The notes under the pieces: model-generated | The model's database searches: none | What the model saw: the letters and a program-made list of their open reading frames with translations, nothing else | Told to the model about the DNA's origin: nothing | Part shown: positions 51,630 through 60,820 of the stretch, piece by piece | Position numbering within the stretch: position 1 is the first letter of the stretch | Layout: each line of letters opens with the position of its first letter | Assembly: GCA_002355455.1 (NCBI GenBank) | Contig: AP017375.1 | Span: 2,914,001 to 2,978,000 of the forward strand | Length of the DNA: 64,000 bases | From: Stanieria sp. NIES-3757 | GTDB taxonomy: Bacteria; Cyanobacteriota; Cyanobacteriia; Cyanobacteriales; Xenococcaceae | Direction: 5' to 3' | Position numbers and translations under genes: made by a program

Positions 51630-52748
51630 ATGGCAGAAAATTTGACAGTAGACAAGTCTCAACAGAAGCAAATTTTTGATTATAATTCTTTGGAGCCAGA
51701 CACCTCAAACTTTTTGGAACAAACAACCAAAGAAATTAAGTCGTTGTTAAAGGTCACAGTCGAAAGTGTGGTTAAAATCGGCGAGAGATTGCTGGCAGTC
51801 AAGCAAAAAATAAATTTTGGCTACTTCTTAGTTTGGATTCGAGCGGAGTTTGAATGGAGCGAAGATACTGCCGAACGTTTTATGAATGTCGCTAAAAATT
51901 TCGGCGAACGGGTCAAACAAAATCCGCAGTTTGCGGAATCTATCGGCTTGACTGTCTTATATGAGCTTTCAACTAAAAATACGCCAGAATCCGCACGAGA
52001 AGAATTGTTTGCAAGGATTGAACGAGGAGAACCAATCTCGTTTAAACAGGCTAAAGCACTCAAAAAAGCGCACATAGCAGCTAAAAAAAATGAACAACTT
52101 CCTGCTTCTGATGTCGAACCAAAAACACCAAATGAGGTAATCTCGATAGTTCAACCGTCGGAAACTTCCCAACCGCCAGAACCTGTTATTAATTGGTGGA
52201 ACCTAACAGGTACGTTTGCCATCGAGGAATCTTTAGGCGAGGCGAACTCCCAGAAAAAGACCGACCAAAAATGGAAGTTTCAAGCCAATCATCTTCTATT
52301 TTGCGGTAGAGCAGATCGAGCTGAATTTCAGCAGAGGCTACCCCAAGAAGTGGCACTGTGGTTAGATTTTGCGCCTTCATCACACCAGTGGAAGACTATT
52401 CCCATCCCACCTCAAGTAAGATTCGCACTTTCTTTTACTACGGGAGAAAAATTCGATTTGGGAAAAATACATCTCAAGAATTGGCTCGAATCGGTTGAAG
52501 AAGCACTTCATGTGATGCTTGGCTGCTTTGCACCGGGAGACATCCTTGTGTTTAGCTATTTGCCTTATCCGCATTTACTGGAGTTGATTAATCTTTACGA
52601 ACTAAATTGTCTGATTGCCGAACCAGATAGAAAAAGTTGCCAGCGGATTATCACTACCTGGTCAGAAATAATTCACGGAACTAGTCAACCCATGCAGAGG
52701 CAGATGCTTGAGAACGTCGAGCGTGATTTCTACGCTGCTGTTGGTTGA
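51630..52748 (+). CDS. DUF3102-domain protein with a C-terminal extension
   Basis: A 372-residue protein. The N-terminal DUF3102 domain covers about residues 25-140 (LEQTTKEIKSLLKVTVESVV, WSEDTAERFMNVAKNFGERV); this domain is found in phage and plasmid proteins and in some genome regulators. The C-terminal half, from QANHLLFCGRADRAEFQQRL to the end, has the look of the start of a DNA-modification methylase domain (HxLxCGDA) in which the catalytic motif is not seen (VALWLDFAPSSHQWKT). It may be a degenerate methylase. A decayed copy is at 45951. It is divergent from the QEGLA fragment and precedes the IS630 element. Confidence 0.65.
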   Translation: MAENLTVDKSQQKQIFDYNSLEPDTSNFLEQTTKEIKSLLKVTVESVVKIGERLLAVKQKINFGYFLVWIRAEFEWSEDTAERFMNVAKNFGERVKQNPQFAESIGLTVLYELSTKNTPESAREELFARIERGEPISFKQAKALKKAHIAAKKNEQLPASDVEPKTPNEVISIVQPSETSQPPEPVINWWNLTGTFAIEESLGEANSQKKTDQKWKFQANHLLFCGRADRAEFQQRLPQEVALWLDFAPSSHQWKTIPIPPQVRFALSFTTGEKFDLGKIHLKNWLESVEEALHVMLGCFAPGDILVFSYLPYPHLLELINLYELNCLIAEPDRKSCQRIITTWSEIIHGTSQPMQRQMLENVERDFYAAVG

Positions 52749-52865
52749 GCAATGAAGCTGGATTGACTGAATGAATCTTCTGTCTTTCACTAAACTAGAT
52801 GCTTCTCTGCGATTTACTGAGGTTATGATTACCAACGCCTAATTGAAACTGATGTAGCTGAATTA

Positions 52866-54013
52866 TATTAAATCCGTTTAATTGCCCATGATATAATCAA
52901 GCAGAGAAAATAACCAAATTCAATTGATGCCGAAACGAATTAGAATCGAACCTCATTTAAGTATAGAGGAACTAAAACAACGATATCGTAATTCAAGAGA
53001 ACCACGAGAGCGAAGTCACTACCAAATTATCTGGTTGTTAGCAGAGGGAAAGACTACAGAACAAGTAGCAGAGATAACTGGCTATAGCCGTAGCTGGATT
53101 TACGAACTTGTCTGGGGTTACAATCGCTTGGGGGCAGAAAGCTTGGGGGATAAAAGAAAAGAGAATCAGGGAGCCAAGCCACTATTGGATGAACAACAAC
53201 AAGCCTTATTATGGCAAGCCCTTCAAGCAACACCAGAGTCAGGAGGATTATGGAGCGGAACCAAAGTAGCAGCTTGGATGAGTGAGTTATTAGGCAAAGA
53301 GATCGCACCTCAAAGAGGATGGGATTATCTTCGAGGACTAGAATACGTCCGTCGAAGACCAAGACCTACTCATGTCGAAAGTGATCCCGAAGAGCAACAA
53401 CGCTGGAAAAAAAACTGGCGCAGACTGCCGCAGCAATTAAACAACAATATCCTGAATCAACGGTAGAAACTTGGGCTGAAGATGAGCATCGAATCGGATT
53501 GCAGCCAGTAAATCGAATCATGTGGATAGAAAAGGGTCAGCAACCGATAGCCAAAGTTAATTGGCGATTTCAATGGTTGTGGTTAGCAGGATTTGTACAT
53601 CCTGGTTCAGGAGAAACTTATTGGTGGATTGTACCCAAGTTGAACACTAAAGTTTTTAGTCTTTTGTTAGAAGATTTTGCTCGGCATTTTGAGATAGGTG
53701 AAAAAAAGCGAGTCATTTTAGCGCTCGATCAAGCATCTTTTCATACTACTGAAAAGCTAAAAGTTCCCAAAGGAGTACATTTATTCTGGATGCCTCCCAA
53801 ATCACCAGAATTACAACCTGCCGAAAGATTATGGCCTCTGACTAATGAAGCAATCGCGAACAAAACTTTTGACACTCTCGACCAATTAGAAGAAATTATG
53901 ATTCAAAGATGCCGTAGTCTACTTCGACAACCACAATTGATTCAAGGATTGACTAACTATCATTGGTGGCCTGAAGACCTGATTTAATTATGGGTATTCA
54001 AACGGATTTGATA
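52866..54013 (+). mobile_element. IS630-family insertion sequence, about 1.15 kb
   Basis: The ends TATTAAATCCGTTTAATTGC (52866-) and, read on the other strand, TATCAAATCCGTTTGAATAC (from 54013) are imperfect inverted repeats (24-bp, about 20 matches). Both sides lie in TA-rich sequence, consistent with the family's TA target. It carries one transposase split in two frames. Confidence 0.8.
52927..53987 (+). CDS. IS630 transposase, joined by a probable -1 frameshift
   Basis: Frame 1 (52927-53466) begins MPKRIRIEPHLSIEELKQRY and contains the helix-turn-helix (TTEQVAEITGYSRSWIYELV). Frame 2 holds the rest, with the DDE part VILALDQASFHT and WMPPKSPELQPAERLWPLTN (the final Asp-x-x-x-Glu pattern of this family). 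At the junction is an A8 run (TGGAAAAAAAACTGG); a -1 slip there gives KKKLAQTAA, which continues the alignment up to AEDEHRIGLQPVNRIMWIEK. This is the usual arrangement for frameshifting IS630 elements. A true frame break in the copy is the alternative. Confidence 0.8.
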
Positions 54014-54176
54014 TTATTAGACTTGTCGGGTAAGAACGAGAAAAATCGCTCAAAGTGTTACTACACCAAGATTTTAGAAATTTCTGGTTAATCGTTCAAA
54101 ACTCTTGCTGAGTAAAACTTTCAAGTCTTGCTCGTCTTGTTTCCAGACAACTCTATTGACAAAATTACAAATTACC

Positions 54177-55841
54177 TTATCTAGCTCTAAAATCCTCGAG
54201 CGCTTGTTTTAAAGCTGGCTCGGAAGCACCACTAATCAGATAGACTTTAAACTTTTGATCTTGACTGAGATAAGCATCATAGGAAGCACTCAAATAAGGA
54301 CGATATTCAGCATTCTTGGCAATATAAACCTCGAAAAAAGAAAGCACTGCCGAACGGCCATAGCTTTTGAGCAAGCTTGGCTCGGGTAGGGTCAGATTGG
54401 GGACAGAATCTAGCACTTGGGTTATGCCAGCATCTAGTTGGGAAAAGTCAACGTGCGCCTGCCCTTCAGCGAGAGCCAGATATTTGTTCGGCGCGGTCAA
54501 CCAGATAAAAGAACGAAGTTGCTCGAAGACAGCCGGGGTAGCCGGATCGTAGTTGCCACTAATGAAAAAGACGGGGATTTTAATCTCCCTCAGTCCTTGT
54601 TGTCCGAAAATGGCACTGTTGACTGGATTTGCCCCAATTACTGCCTTAACCCTTTCGTCTCGGAAGTTGTAGGTTTCACGAGGCAGACTCAACGCACGAC
54701 ATTGAAGTAACAGAGCGGTATTCAGTCCTCCATAAAGGCGATCGCAAATCTGTTGCAGATAATCAAAATCGATAACAGCCCCCGCCACGGCTAAAGCCGT
54801 GTATCCGCCAAAGGAATGTCCCGCAACGCCAACGTTTTCTAAATCCAATCGTCCGCCAAACTCGGACTGATTGCGCCGTTCTAGTTCATCAATGACATAG
54901 CTGATATCTTTAGGGCGATTGATAAATTCTTGTACGTCAAAAACTTCCCTAGAGTATCCTTTCCGTAAAGCTTGGGCTTGTTTCGTATCGCTGCCCGGAT
55001 GTTGGGGTATGGCAACTACATAGCCGTAGGAAGCTAGATGTTGCGCGAGATCTTCAAAGCTCTCCGGATTGGAAGCTAAACCATGAGAAATAACGACAAC
55101 AGGAGTTTTTCCAGTCCGCCACTGTTGGGGTTTGTAGAGAATGACATAAAAGGTTCGGTTGCGGGAGCTATCGGTCAGGGTGAGCATTTCTTTGGTAAAA
55201 CCTAAATTTCCCGGTTGCCGAAGATCGGGAAGCTGGGCAAAATTTACCTGGGTTTCTGTCTTTGTTTGTTGGGCTGATAGTTTAGCCATTTCTTCAGTAT
55301 AGGCATTCGTTGCCTCGACCACTCGCTCGATCTCTTTGGCAAGCCCCAAAATTAATTCTCCTTGCAACTGCATATCAGTAGGCAACTTACGCAAGACATT
55401 GAGCAAGGTCAGTCCTTCAGAATCTAGAGCCGCTTGAACGAAAGCTGCTCGCAGGGCATATTTGCCATTACGCCCTCCCAGAATGGTGATGCCTTTGCCA
55501 AAACGAGTTAGAATGTCCTCACCAATTTCGGTATTGAAAAAGCGAGATAACAAAATGGGTTCTATATAAATCCGTTTGAGCAGTGCTTCGCGGAATTTTG
55601 CCTCTTGCTCTGGGGTGGTTCCTCGCAGATAAAACTTTAAATTCTTATTAATTGTGCCATCTTTAGCAAAAGTTTCTAAGGATTCAACCCGCAACGACGG
55701 TAACATGAGCCCTCCATAAGAAAAATAGAGTTTGTCAGCCGCTCGCGCTGGCAGTATCGATAAGCTGGTAGACAGCATTGCTAGTGTCAGAGAGCCAAGC
55801 GCAGATTGTTTAAATTTTTGGTATTTTAGATAGCTTTTCAT
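54177..55841 (-). CDS. Exported alpha/beta hydrolase with N-terminal DUF1400-type domain
   Basis: A 554-residue protein with signal peptide (SALGSLTLAMLSTSLSILPA, cut near ARA). The N-terminal 120 residues (ADKLYFSYGGLMLPSLRVES onward, with EPILLSRFFNTEIGEDILTR) form a DUF1400-type domain. The hydrolase domain follows: KTPVVVISHGLASNPESFED, the nucleophile elbow VGVAGHSFGGYTALAVAG (Ser in GHSFGG), then IPVFFISGNYDPATPAVFEQ and GQAHVDFS for Asp and His. The substrate is unknown; lipase, esterase and dienelactone-type activities are all possible. The ATG at 55841 is preferred to a GTG at 55877. It stands alone after the IS630 element. Confidence 0.85.
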   Translation of the reverse strand: MKSYLKYQKFKQSALGSLTLAMLSTSLSILPARAADKLYFSYGGLMLPSLRVESLETFAKDGTINKNLKFYLRGTTPEQEAKFREALLKRIYIEPILLSRFFNTEIGEDILTRFGKGITILGGRNGKYALRAAFVQAALDSEGLTLLNVLRKLPTDMQLQGELILGLAKEIERVVEATNAYTEEMAKLSAQQTKTETQVNFAQLPDLRQPGNLGFTKEMLTLTDSSRNRTFYVILYKPQQWRTGKTPVVVISHGLASNPESFEDLAQHLASYGYVVAIPQHPGSDTKQAQALRKGYSREVFDVQEFINRPKDISYVIDELERRNQSEFGGRLDLENVGVAGHSFGGYTALAVAGAVIDFDYLQQICDRLYGGLNTALLLQCRALSLPRETYNFRDERVKAVIGANPVNSAIFGQQGLREIKIPVFFISGNYDPATPAVFEQLRSFIWLTAPNKYLALAEGQAHVDFSQLDAGITQVLDSVPNLTLPEPSLLKSYGRSAVLSFFEVYIAKNAEYRPYLSASYDAYLSQDQKFKVYLISGASEPALKQALEDFRAR

Positions 55842-55963
55842 ATTTTTTTGTTTGAACTGTGGAAAAAAGACTTCCACGATCTCGAAGCAGATAAAGTCAA
55901 GTAAATAGCTCTTAATTACTTATTACCTATTCACTTTTCCAACTAAATTTAGTTCAACTATTT

Positions 55964-57643
55964 TTATTTATAAGTGCGAGAATGGAAACCTTCAATGGCG
56001 GTGTGCAAAGTGGGATAAATACGATCAGCCCCAATACTCTCGACCAATCCTGCTTTTTTAAGCTGAAGGTAAAGATCCTGTTTGACTCGTGCCAGCGCAA
56101 CAGTAATATTTCTAGATGCTAATTCTCGACGCAATTGTTCCAACACATCTGCCGCCGTAATATCAATTTCTACAATCGCCTCGGTATTCAAGATAAACCA
56201 CTCAACGGAATCTTTCTCTGACTCGATTGCTTGCATGGCTCGTCGTTTGAAGTTTTCGGAATTAGCAAAACAGAGCGGAGCATCATAGCGATAGATAACC
56301 AATCCTGGAATCGTTTTTGCACCCTCCCAATCTTCAATATCATGAAGTCCTGATAAATTAGGAATCTCTCCCAACACTGCATCGTGGGGATTTACAATCC
56401 GAGCAAAAAGATCGATTACCGATAACCCGACTGCTATCCCAACTCCGACCAAAATATCTGTAGCCAACACGCCGATGATAGTAATCAATGCTAACCGAAA
56501 TTCACTGAGCTTAAAGTATCGTAGTCTGATAAATTCAGGTATTTCAATCAATCGAATCGCTGCATAGATAACAATCGCTCCTAAAGCTGCTTTGGGAAAA
56601 AGTACCAGCAGGGGACGCAAAAATAGCAGTACCAAAATTACGACTACAAAAGCCACTAGAGAAAATAGTTGTGTCTTACTACCCAAAGAATCCCCGATCG
56701 CCGTTCGACTCCCACTACTGCTGACAGGAAATCCTTGCATCATTCCCGTTCCTAGATTGGAAGCCCCCAAAGCGAGTAATTCCTGATTGGCATCAATTTT
56801 ATAGCCGTTTCGATCAGCAAAGGCTCTCGATGTCAATACGTTATCGGAGTAACCTACAATAGCAATCCCAACAGCAGCCGTCGTCAGATAAACTAAATTG
56901 TTAATGGAAGTACTCGGAAGAGTAAAATGAGGCAATCCTGCAGGAATTTCCCCAATAATAGCAACCCCCTGTTTTTCCAGATCGAAGATACTAACCGCTA
57001 CAGTAGCTAGTAGTACCGCGAGCAAAGGTCCTGGTGCGATAGGCCATCGACGCTGGACAACCAGTAAAAAGACTAAAATACAAAGGGCTAAAATGAAGGT
57101 GGGCAGATGAATTTGATTAAGATGGCTGAAAAATTCGGCGATTTGCCCAAAAACTGTTTCAGACTCTATTGCAATACCGCTAATCTTGCCCAATTGACCC
57201 GCTATCATAATAACTGCTACACCAGCCATATAGCCTACCAAAATTGGTTTGGAGAGCAAATTAGCTAAAAATCCTAGTCTCGCGAAGTAACCAATCAGAC
57301 AGATAATCCCGACGAGAACTGCCAGTAAACTAGTCAAACTGGCATAGTTACCTGCTCCTTGAGCTACGAGGGGCGCAATTGCCACCGCCGTCATCACAGC
57401 CGTAGTTGATTCGGGACCGACCGAAAGTTGGGATGACGAGCCTAACAAAGTATAAACAATCATCGGTGGCAGAATTGCCCACAGTCCAACCACAGGCTCT
57501 ACACCTGCTAATTCCCCGTATGCCATACATTGAGGAATCAGATAAGCTGCCACAGTTATTCCGGCTAACAAATCGCCCCGTAACCAAGAAGGTTGGTAAG
57601 ATAATAACTGCTTCAGTCCGGGTAGGAGTATTCTATTTTTCAC
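55964..57643 (-). CDS. SulP-family anion transporter with C-terminal STAS domain
   Basis: A 559-residue membrane protein. The core has GITVAAYLIPQCMAYGELAG (family signature region) and about a dozen helices, and the C-terminal STAS domain runs from about residue 425 (LVIYRYDAPLCFANSENFKR, IVEIDITAADVLEQLRRELA). The family includes sulfate and bicarbonate (BicA) transporters; the ion cannot be told from the sequence by eye. The frame begins at a GTG at 57643, with no better ATG near the family's N-terminus. Codon use is more GC-rich than in the left half of the window. It is divergent from the antiporter at 58181, with 537 bases between. Confidence 0.9.
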   Translation of the reverse strand: MKNRILLPGLKQLLSYQPSWLRGDLLAGITVAAYLIPQCMAYGELAGVEPVVGLWAILPPMIVYTLLGSSSQLSVGPESTTAVMTAVAIAPLVAQGAGNYASLTSLLAVLVGIICLIGYFARLGFLANLLSKPILVGYMAGVAVIMIAGQLGKISGIAIESETVFGQIAEFFSHLNQIHLPTFILALCILVFLLVVQRRWPIAPGPLLAVLLATVAVSIFDLEKQGVAIIGEIPAGLPHFTLPSTSINNLVYLTTAAVGIAIVGYSDNVLTSRAFADRNGYKIDANQELLALGASNLGTGMMQGFPVSSSGSRTAIGDSLGSKTQLFSLVAFVVVILVLLFLRPLLVLFPKAALGAIVIYAAIRLIEIPEFIRLRYFKLSEFRLALITIIGVLATDILVGVGIAVGLSVIDLFARIVNPHDAVLGEIPNLSGLHDIEDWEGAKTIPGLVIYRYDAPLCFANSENFKRRAMQAIESEKDSVEWFILNTEAIVEIDITAADVLEQLRRELASRNITVALARVKQDLYLQLKKAGLVESIGADRIYPTLHTAIEGFHSRTYK

Positions 57644-58180
57644 AGATGTTCTAGAGATTTATCGATTTGGATATGCTTTTTGAGGCGAAAGTTTTTCGTC
57701 TGTCAATTAGTTTAGACTATTTATTATAATTGAGATCGCTGTTGGGAGGAAGTAAAAATAAGAATTTTGGGTCTGTTTGCATTTTTTAGTACAGTTACAA
57801 AAATTAAGAGAAAACCTAGCTTGTTTAGACTCGCTCGCTAACAGCCAAAACTTTTTTGAATAACAAGTAGATCAATTCTCCCTCGAACGCTCTATTCTTC
57901 TTGGACGGCAATTTCAACCGACACTTCTTTACTAATACTAAATGGCATTCGATAGAATCCAGCTAAGGTTAGCAGGGGAGAAAGCATTATCATTTTGACA
58001 ATTTCTTCAAACAAAGAATATTTATTGCCACTCTGCCTCCTGCCTTATTTTAATGATAAATATTCACGCCGATTTACTAACTCTAGGGAACATAAACATT
58101 AAAAGACAGTATGACTGAATTAATATTCTAATTGGAGAAAAAGATAAAATTTGTCCAATTATCGAGAGGCAAACTAAAAG
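57644..58180. other. Divergent intergenic region with a possible short relic
   Basis: 537 bases between the transporter and antiporter genes. A minus-strand frame at 57892-57993 would encode MIMLSPLLTLAGFYRMPFSI and continues to a total of 33 residues. It is open upstream to 58044 without a start. It looks like the tail of a lost gene, and has no recognised family. Nothing else is seen. Confidence 0.35.
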
Positions 58181-60250
58181 ATGCTAACAACTCAAATAGC
58201 CCTTTTGCTCCTCCTGCTGATTGCCTGCCTAGCAGCGATCGCCCTCAAGCGCCTACAAGTCCCCTTCACTGTCGGGCTGGTCATCATTGGCTTGGTGGCA
58301 GGCTGGCTAGCGAATAAGATTCCTGGGTTAGCCATCTTACAGGAAATCACTTTATCCCATGAGCTGATTCTATTTTTGTTTGTCCCGCCCCTAGTGTTCG
58401 AGTCGGCCTTAAATATGAACAGCCGAATGCTGTCTCGCAACCTGAAACCAGTAGCTATCCTGGCTGTTCCTGGCCTACTGCTGTCTACTGCTATCATCGG
58501 CATCCTGCTGAATTGGCTAACTCCCCTGGATTTTCCCCGAGCCTTGCTCTTCGGTGCTATGATTTCCGCTACGGACCCCGTTGCCGTGATTGCTCTGTTC
58601 AAAGAGTTTGGCGTACCCAACCGCTTGACGATCTTGATCGAGGGAGAAAGCCTGTTTAACGATGCATCGGCAATCGTCACCTTTAACATTATTCTGGCAG
58701 TAAGCGCTTCTGGAGTCTTTGGTGCTGCCACCATCGTGCAAGGCTTGTTCCAAGCTGTCGTCGTCTTTGCTGGAGGAATCTTGGTGGGAACTATTCTGGC
58801 AGGCATGATGGCTTATATTCTGACTTTGGCTGAAGATAACGCTCTGTTGCAAGCTACTGTTTCTGGCATTGTTGCTTATCTTGCCTTTATTATTGCCGAG
58901 CATGGATTCCACGTTTCTGGCGTGATTGCCGTGATGACGGCTGGGTTGATTGTCGGGTGGCTCAAGGCTAACCGAGTCAAGCCAGAAGTTAGAACATTTC
59001 TCCACGAATTTTGGGATTATGCAGCTTTTGTTGCCAATAGCCTAATTTTTTTGCTCATTGGCTCGAGTACGGCTATTTTGCTTGCTATGACCGAGCGAGA
59101 ATTATATTTGGAAAGTTCGATTTTTTGGGCGATCGCATCTGCTCTCTTGGCTCGCGCTGCAGTCGTTTATACGTTAATTCCTTTCGTGAATTGGCTATCA
59201 ACATCAGAACCCGTTGACTGGCGCTACCAAACGGTGAGTTTCTGGGGCGGCTTGAGAGGTGCAGTTGCCCTGGCTTTAGCACTGAGTTTAGCTCCTGATT
59301 TTCCCGATCGTGATTTGATTATGGTGATGACTCTCTCAGTTGCGCTGTTCACCATCATCAGTGGCGGTCTGACGATGGGCAATCTCATACACGCTTTGAA
59401 ACTCGACCGACCCACAATTTTAGACCGACTGGAAGACTTAGAAGCTAGCGTTAAGGTCAAGCGGCAAGGTTGGCAACAGCTCGCGAAGTTAGAAAGCCTG
59501 CCGATATTTTCTCAATTGGCACTGACCAATCTCAAGCAGGAGTACCAGCAAGCCGTCGTTGACGCTGAAACAAGGTTTGTTGCCTTCTGGTCTGAGCTAA
59601 ATAGCAACCCTCAACTGATTCGTCAGGCAATTTGGACTCAGGCATTATCGATAGAAAAGCAGCTCTATCAAGAGATTTGCGACAGGGGAATCATCTCGCA
59701 GATGAGTCTTGATCGCTTAAAACATTCCATCAATTTGAAGCAGGATGCGCTCCTGGCTGGAAACATCCCACCGCCTCAAGAAGCTCAATTTCCGGCTGCA
59801 TCTGGCTGGGAAAAGCTAATGACTACCTTGGTTAGAAGATTTATTCCGCCCGAGCAGTTGATGGGAACGCAGCAAGAGTTCAAAATCAGCTATGAATACC
59901 ATGCTGCCGTTGCCTACGCCTGTGCCAATGTTGCTCAAAGGATAAAGGGTCTAGCCGAGCAAATCGCCACTAAAGCTCTCGAACTGCCGGGGTATGAGGG
60001 GTTAGATGCGACAGTTGTCGAAGAGTGTGCCCAAGCTTACCAAAATTACAGTGCGGCTGCTTTGCAAAGAATTAAAGCCAGAACCGAATATTCTCCCGAA
60101 CTCATACTTGCCCTCCAGCAAAAACTCGCCCGCCAAACCATCTTGGCAAGTGAAGAAGAGGCACTCGCTCAGTTCATCGCCGAGGGAGTAATTTCTTCTT
60201 CAATTGGAGATCGACTTCGTCATCATCTCGAAGTTGCAGAACCGTTATAA
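58181..60250 (+). CDS. Na+/H+ antiporter of the CPA1 (NhaP-like) family
   Basis: A 689-residue protein. The membrane part (residues about 1-405) has the CPA1 pattern: LIACLAAIALKRLQVPFTVG, LFGAMISATDPVAVIALFKE (the ATDPVAV ion-binding motif), and LIEGESLFNDASAIVTFNII (the ND site). QTVSFWGGLRGAVALALALS is the other conserved motif. The C-terminal 280 residues form a cytoplasmic tail rich in helices (LEASVKVKRQGWQQLAKLES), without a recognised regulatory domain. It exchanges Na+ or K+ for protons. The coding sequence is notably GC-rich (CTGCTG-type codons) relative to the left half of the window, which may mean a different origin. Confidence 0.93.
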   Translation: MLTTQIALLLLLLIACLAAIALKRLQVPFTVGLVIIGLVAGWLANKIPGLAILQEITLSHELILFLFVPPLVFESALNMNSRMLSRNLKPVAILAVPGLLLSTAIIGILLNWLTPLDFPRALLFGAMISATDPVAVIALFKEFGVPNRLTILIEGESLFNDASAIVTFNIILAVSASGVFGAATIVQGLFQAVVVFAGGILVGTILAGMMAYILTLAEDNALLQATVSGIVAYLAFIIAEHGFHVSGVIAVMTAGLIVGWLKANRVKPEVRTFLHEFWDYAAFVANSLIFLLIGSSTAILLAMTERELYLESSIFWAIASALLARAAVVYTLIPFVNWLSTSEPVDWRYQTVSFWGGLRGAVALALALSLAPDFPDRDLIMVMTLSVALFTIISGGLTMGNLIHALKLDRPTILDRLEDLEASVKVKRQGWQQLAKLESLPIFSQLALTNLKQEYQQAVVDAETRFVAFWSELNSNPQLIRQAIWTQALSIEKQLYQEICDRGIISQMSLDRLKHSINLKQDALLAGNIPPPQEAQFPAASGWEKLMTTLVRRFIPPEQLMGTQQEFKISYEYHAAVAYACANVAQRIKGLAEQIATKALELPGYEGLDATVVEECAQAYQNYSAAALQRIKARTEYSPELILALQQKLARQTILASEEEALAQFIAEGVISSSIGDRLRHHLEVAEPL

Positions 60251-60431
60251 AGGTTTGAGGGATACAGTCTGCCGGGTTTTCATTTTTTAATGCGACCTCA
60301 CCAAAGTTTGGTCTTCGTCGATGCGCCGACGAGTCTAGGTTGGATTGACACAAAGAAATCCTGCCATATTGAGGTTGCTGTGAGGCTTGACTCTTGCTAG
60401 AGCGCGATCGCCTTGAATCTTGTAGGATACG

Positions 60432-60674
60432 TTATTTACTATCATCTAGATCGCGCTGGATTTTGGCTTGTCTGAGGTATTCTTGTCCGGCTCCCACAAA
60501 AAAGCCGATCCCTCCCCCCAGCAAACCATAGGTACGGAACAAGCGACGATAGGATTCAGTTTCGTACTTGATTTGCTCCTCACCAGGTTGTCCAAACTTA
60601 ACCAAGCCCAAACCGACGACAAACCCGATCATTGCCGTCATAATTGCTGAAAATAGGATGCGTTTCCCATTCAT
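60432..60674 (-). CDS. Small conserved membrane protein, 80 aa
   Basis: An 80-residue protein with two membrane helices: ILFSAIMTAMIGFVVGLGLV (5-24) and YGLLGGGIGFFVGAGQEYLR (49-68), with an acidic C-terminal tail (DLDDSK). Small two-helix proteins of this kind are conserved in cyanobacteria and have no known role. It lies between the antiporter and the RND pump genes, which are on the opposite strand. Confidence 0.65.
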   Translation of the reverse strand: MNGKRILFSAIMTAMIGFVVGLGLVKFGQPGEEQIKYETESYRRLFRTYGLLGGGIGFFVGAGQEYLRQAKIQRDLDDSK

Positions 60675-60820
60675 ATAAATTCATGAAAGAAGCTGTAAGT
60701 AGATTTTCTATAATTGTTATGATAAACTTAGCTTCTAAAAAAAATTAAATAATAAAGATAAAAAGTATTGAATTGAGCGTAATAGTAACTCCACAACCCT
60801 AACCTCATACCTTAATATAA

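Noticed and set aside
58192..58806. 204-codon antisense frame in the antiporter gene
   Set aside because: It is a shadow of a GC-rich coding strand; the sense frame shows the CPA1 motifs and no family matches the antisense peptide.
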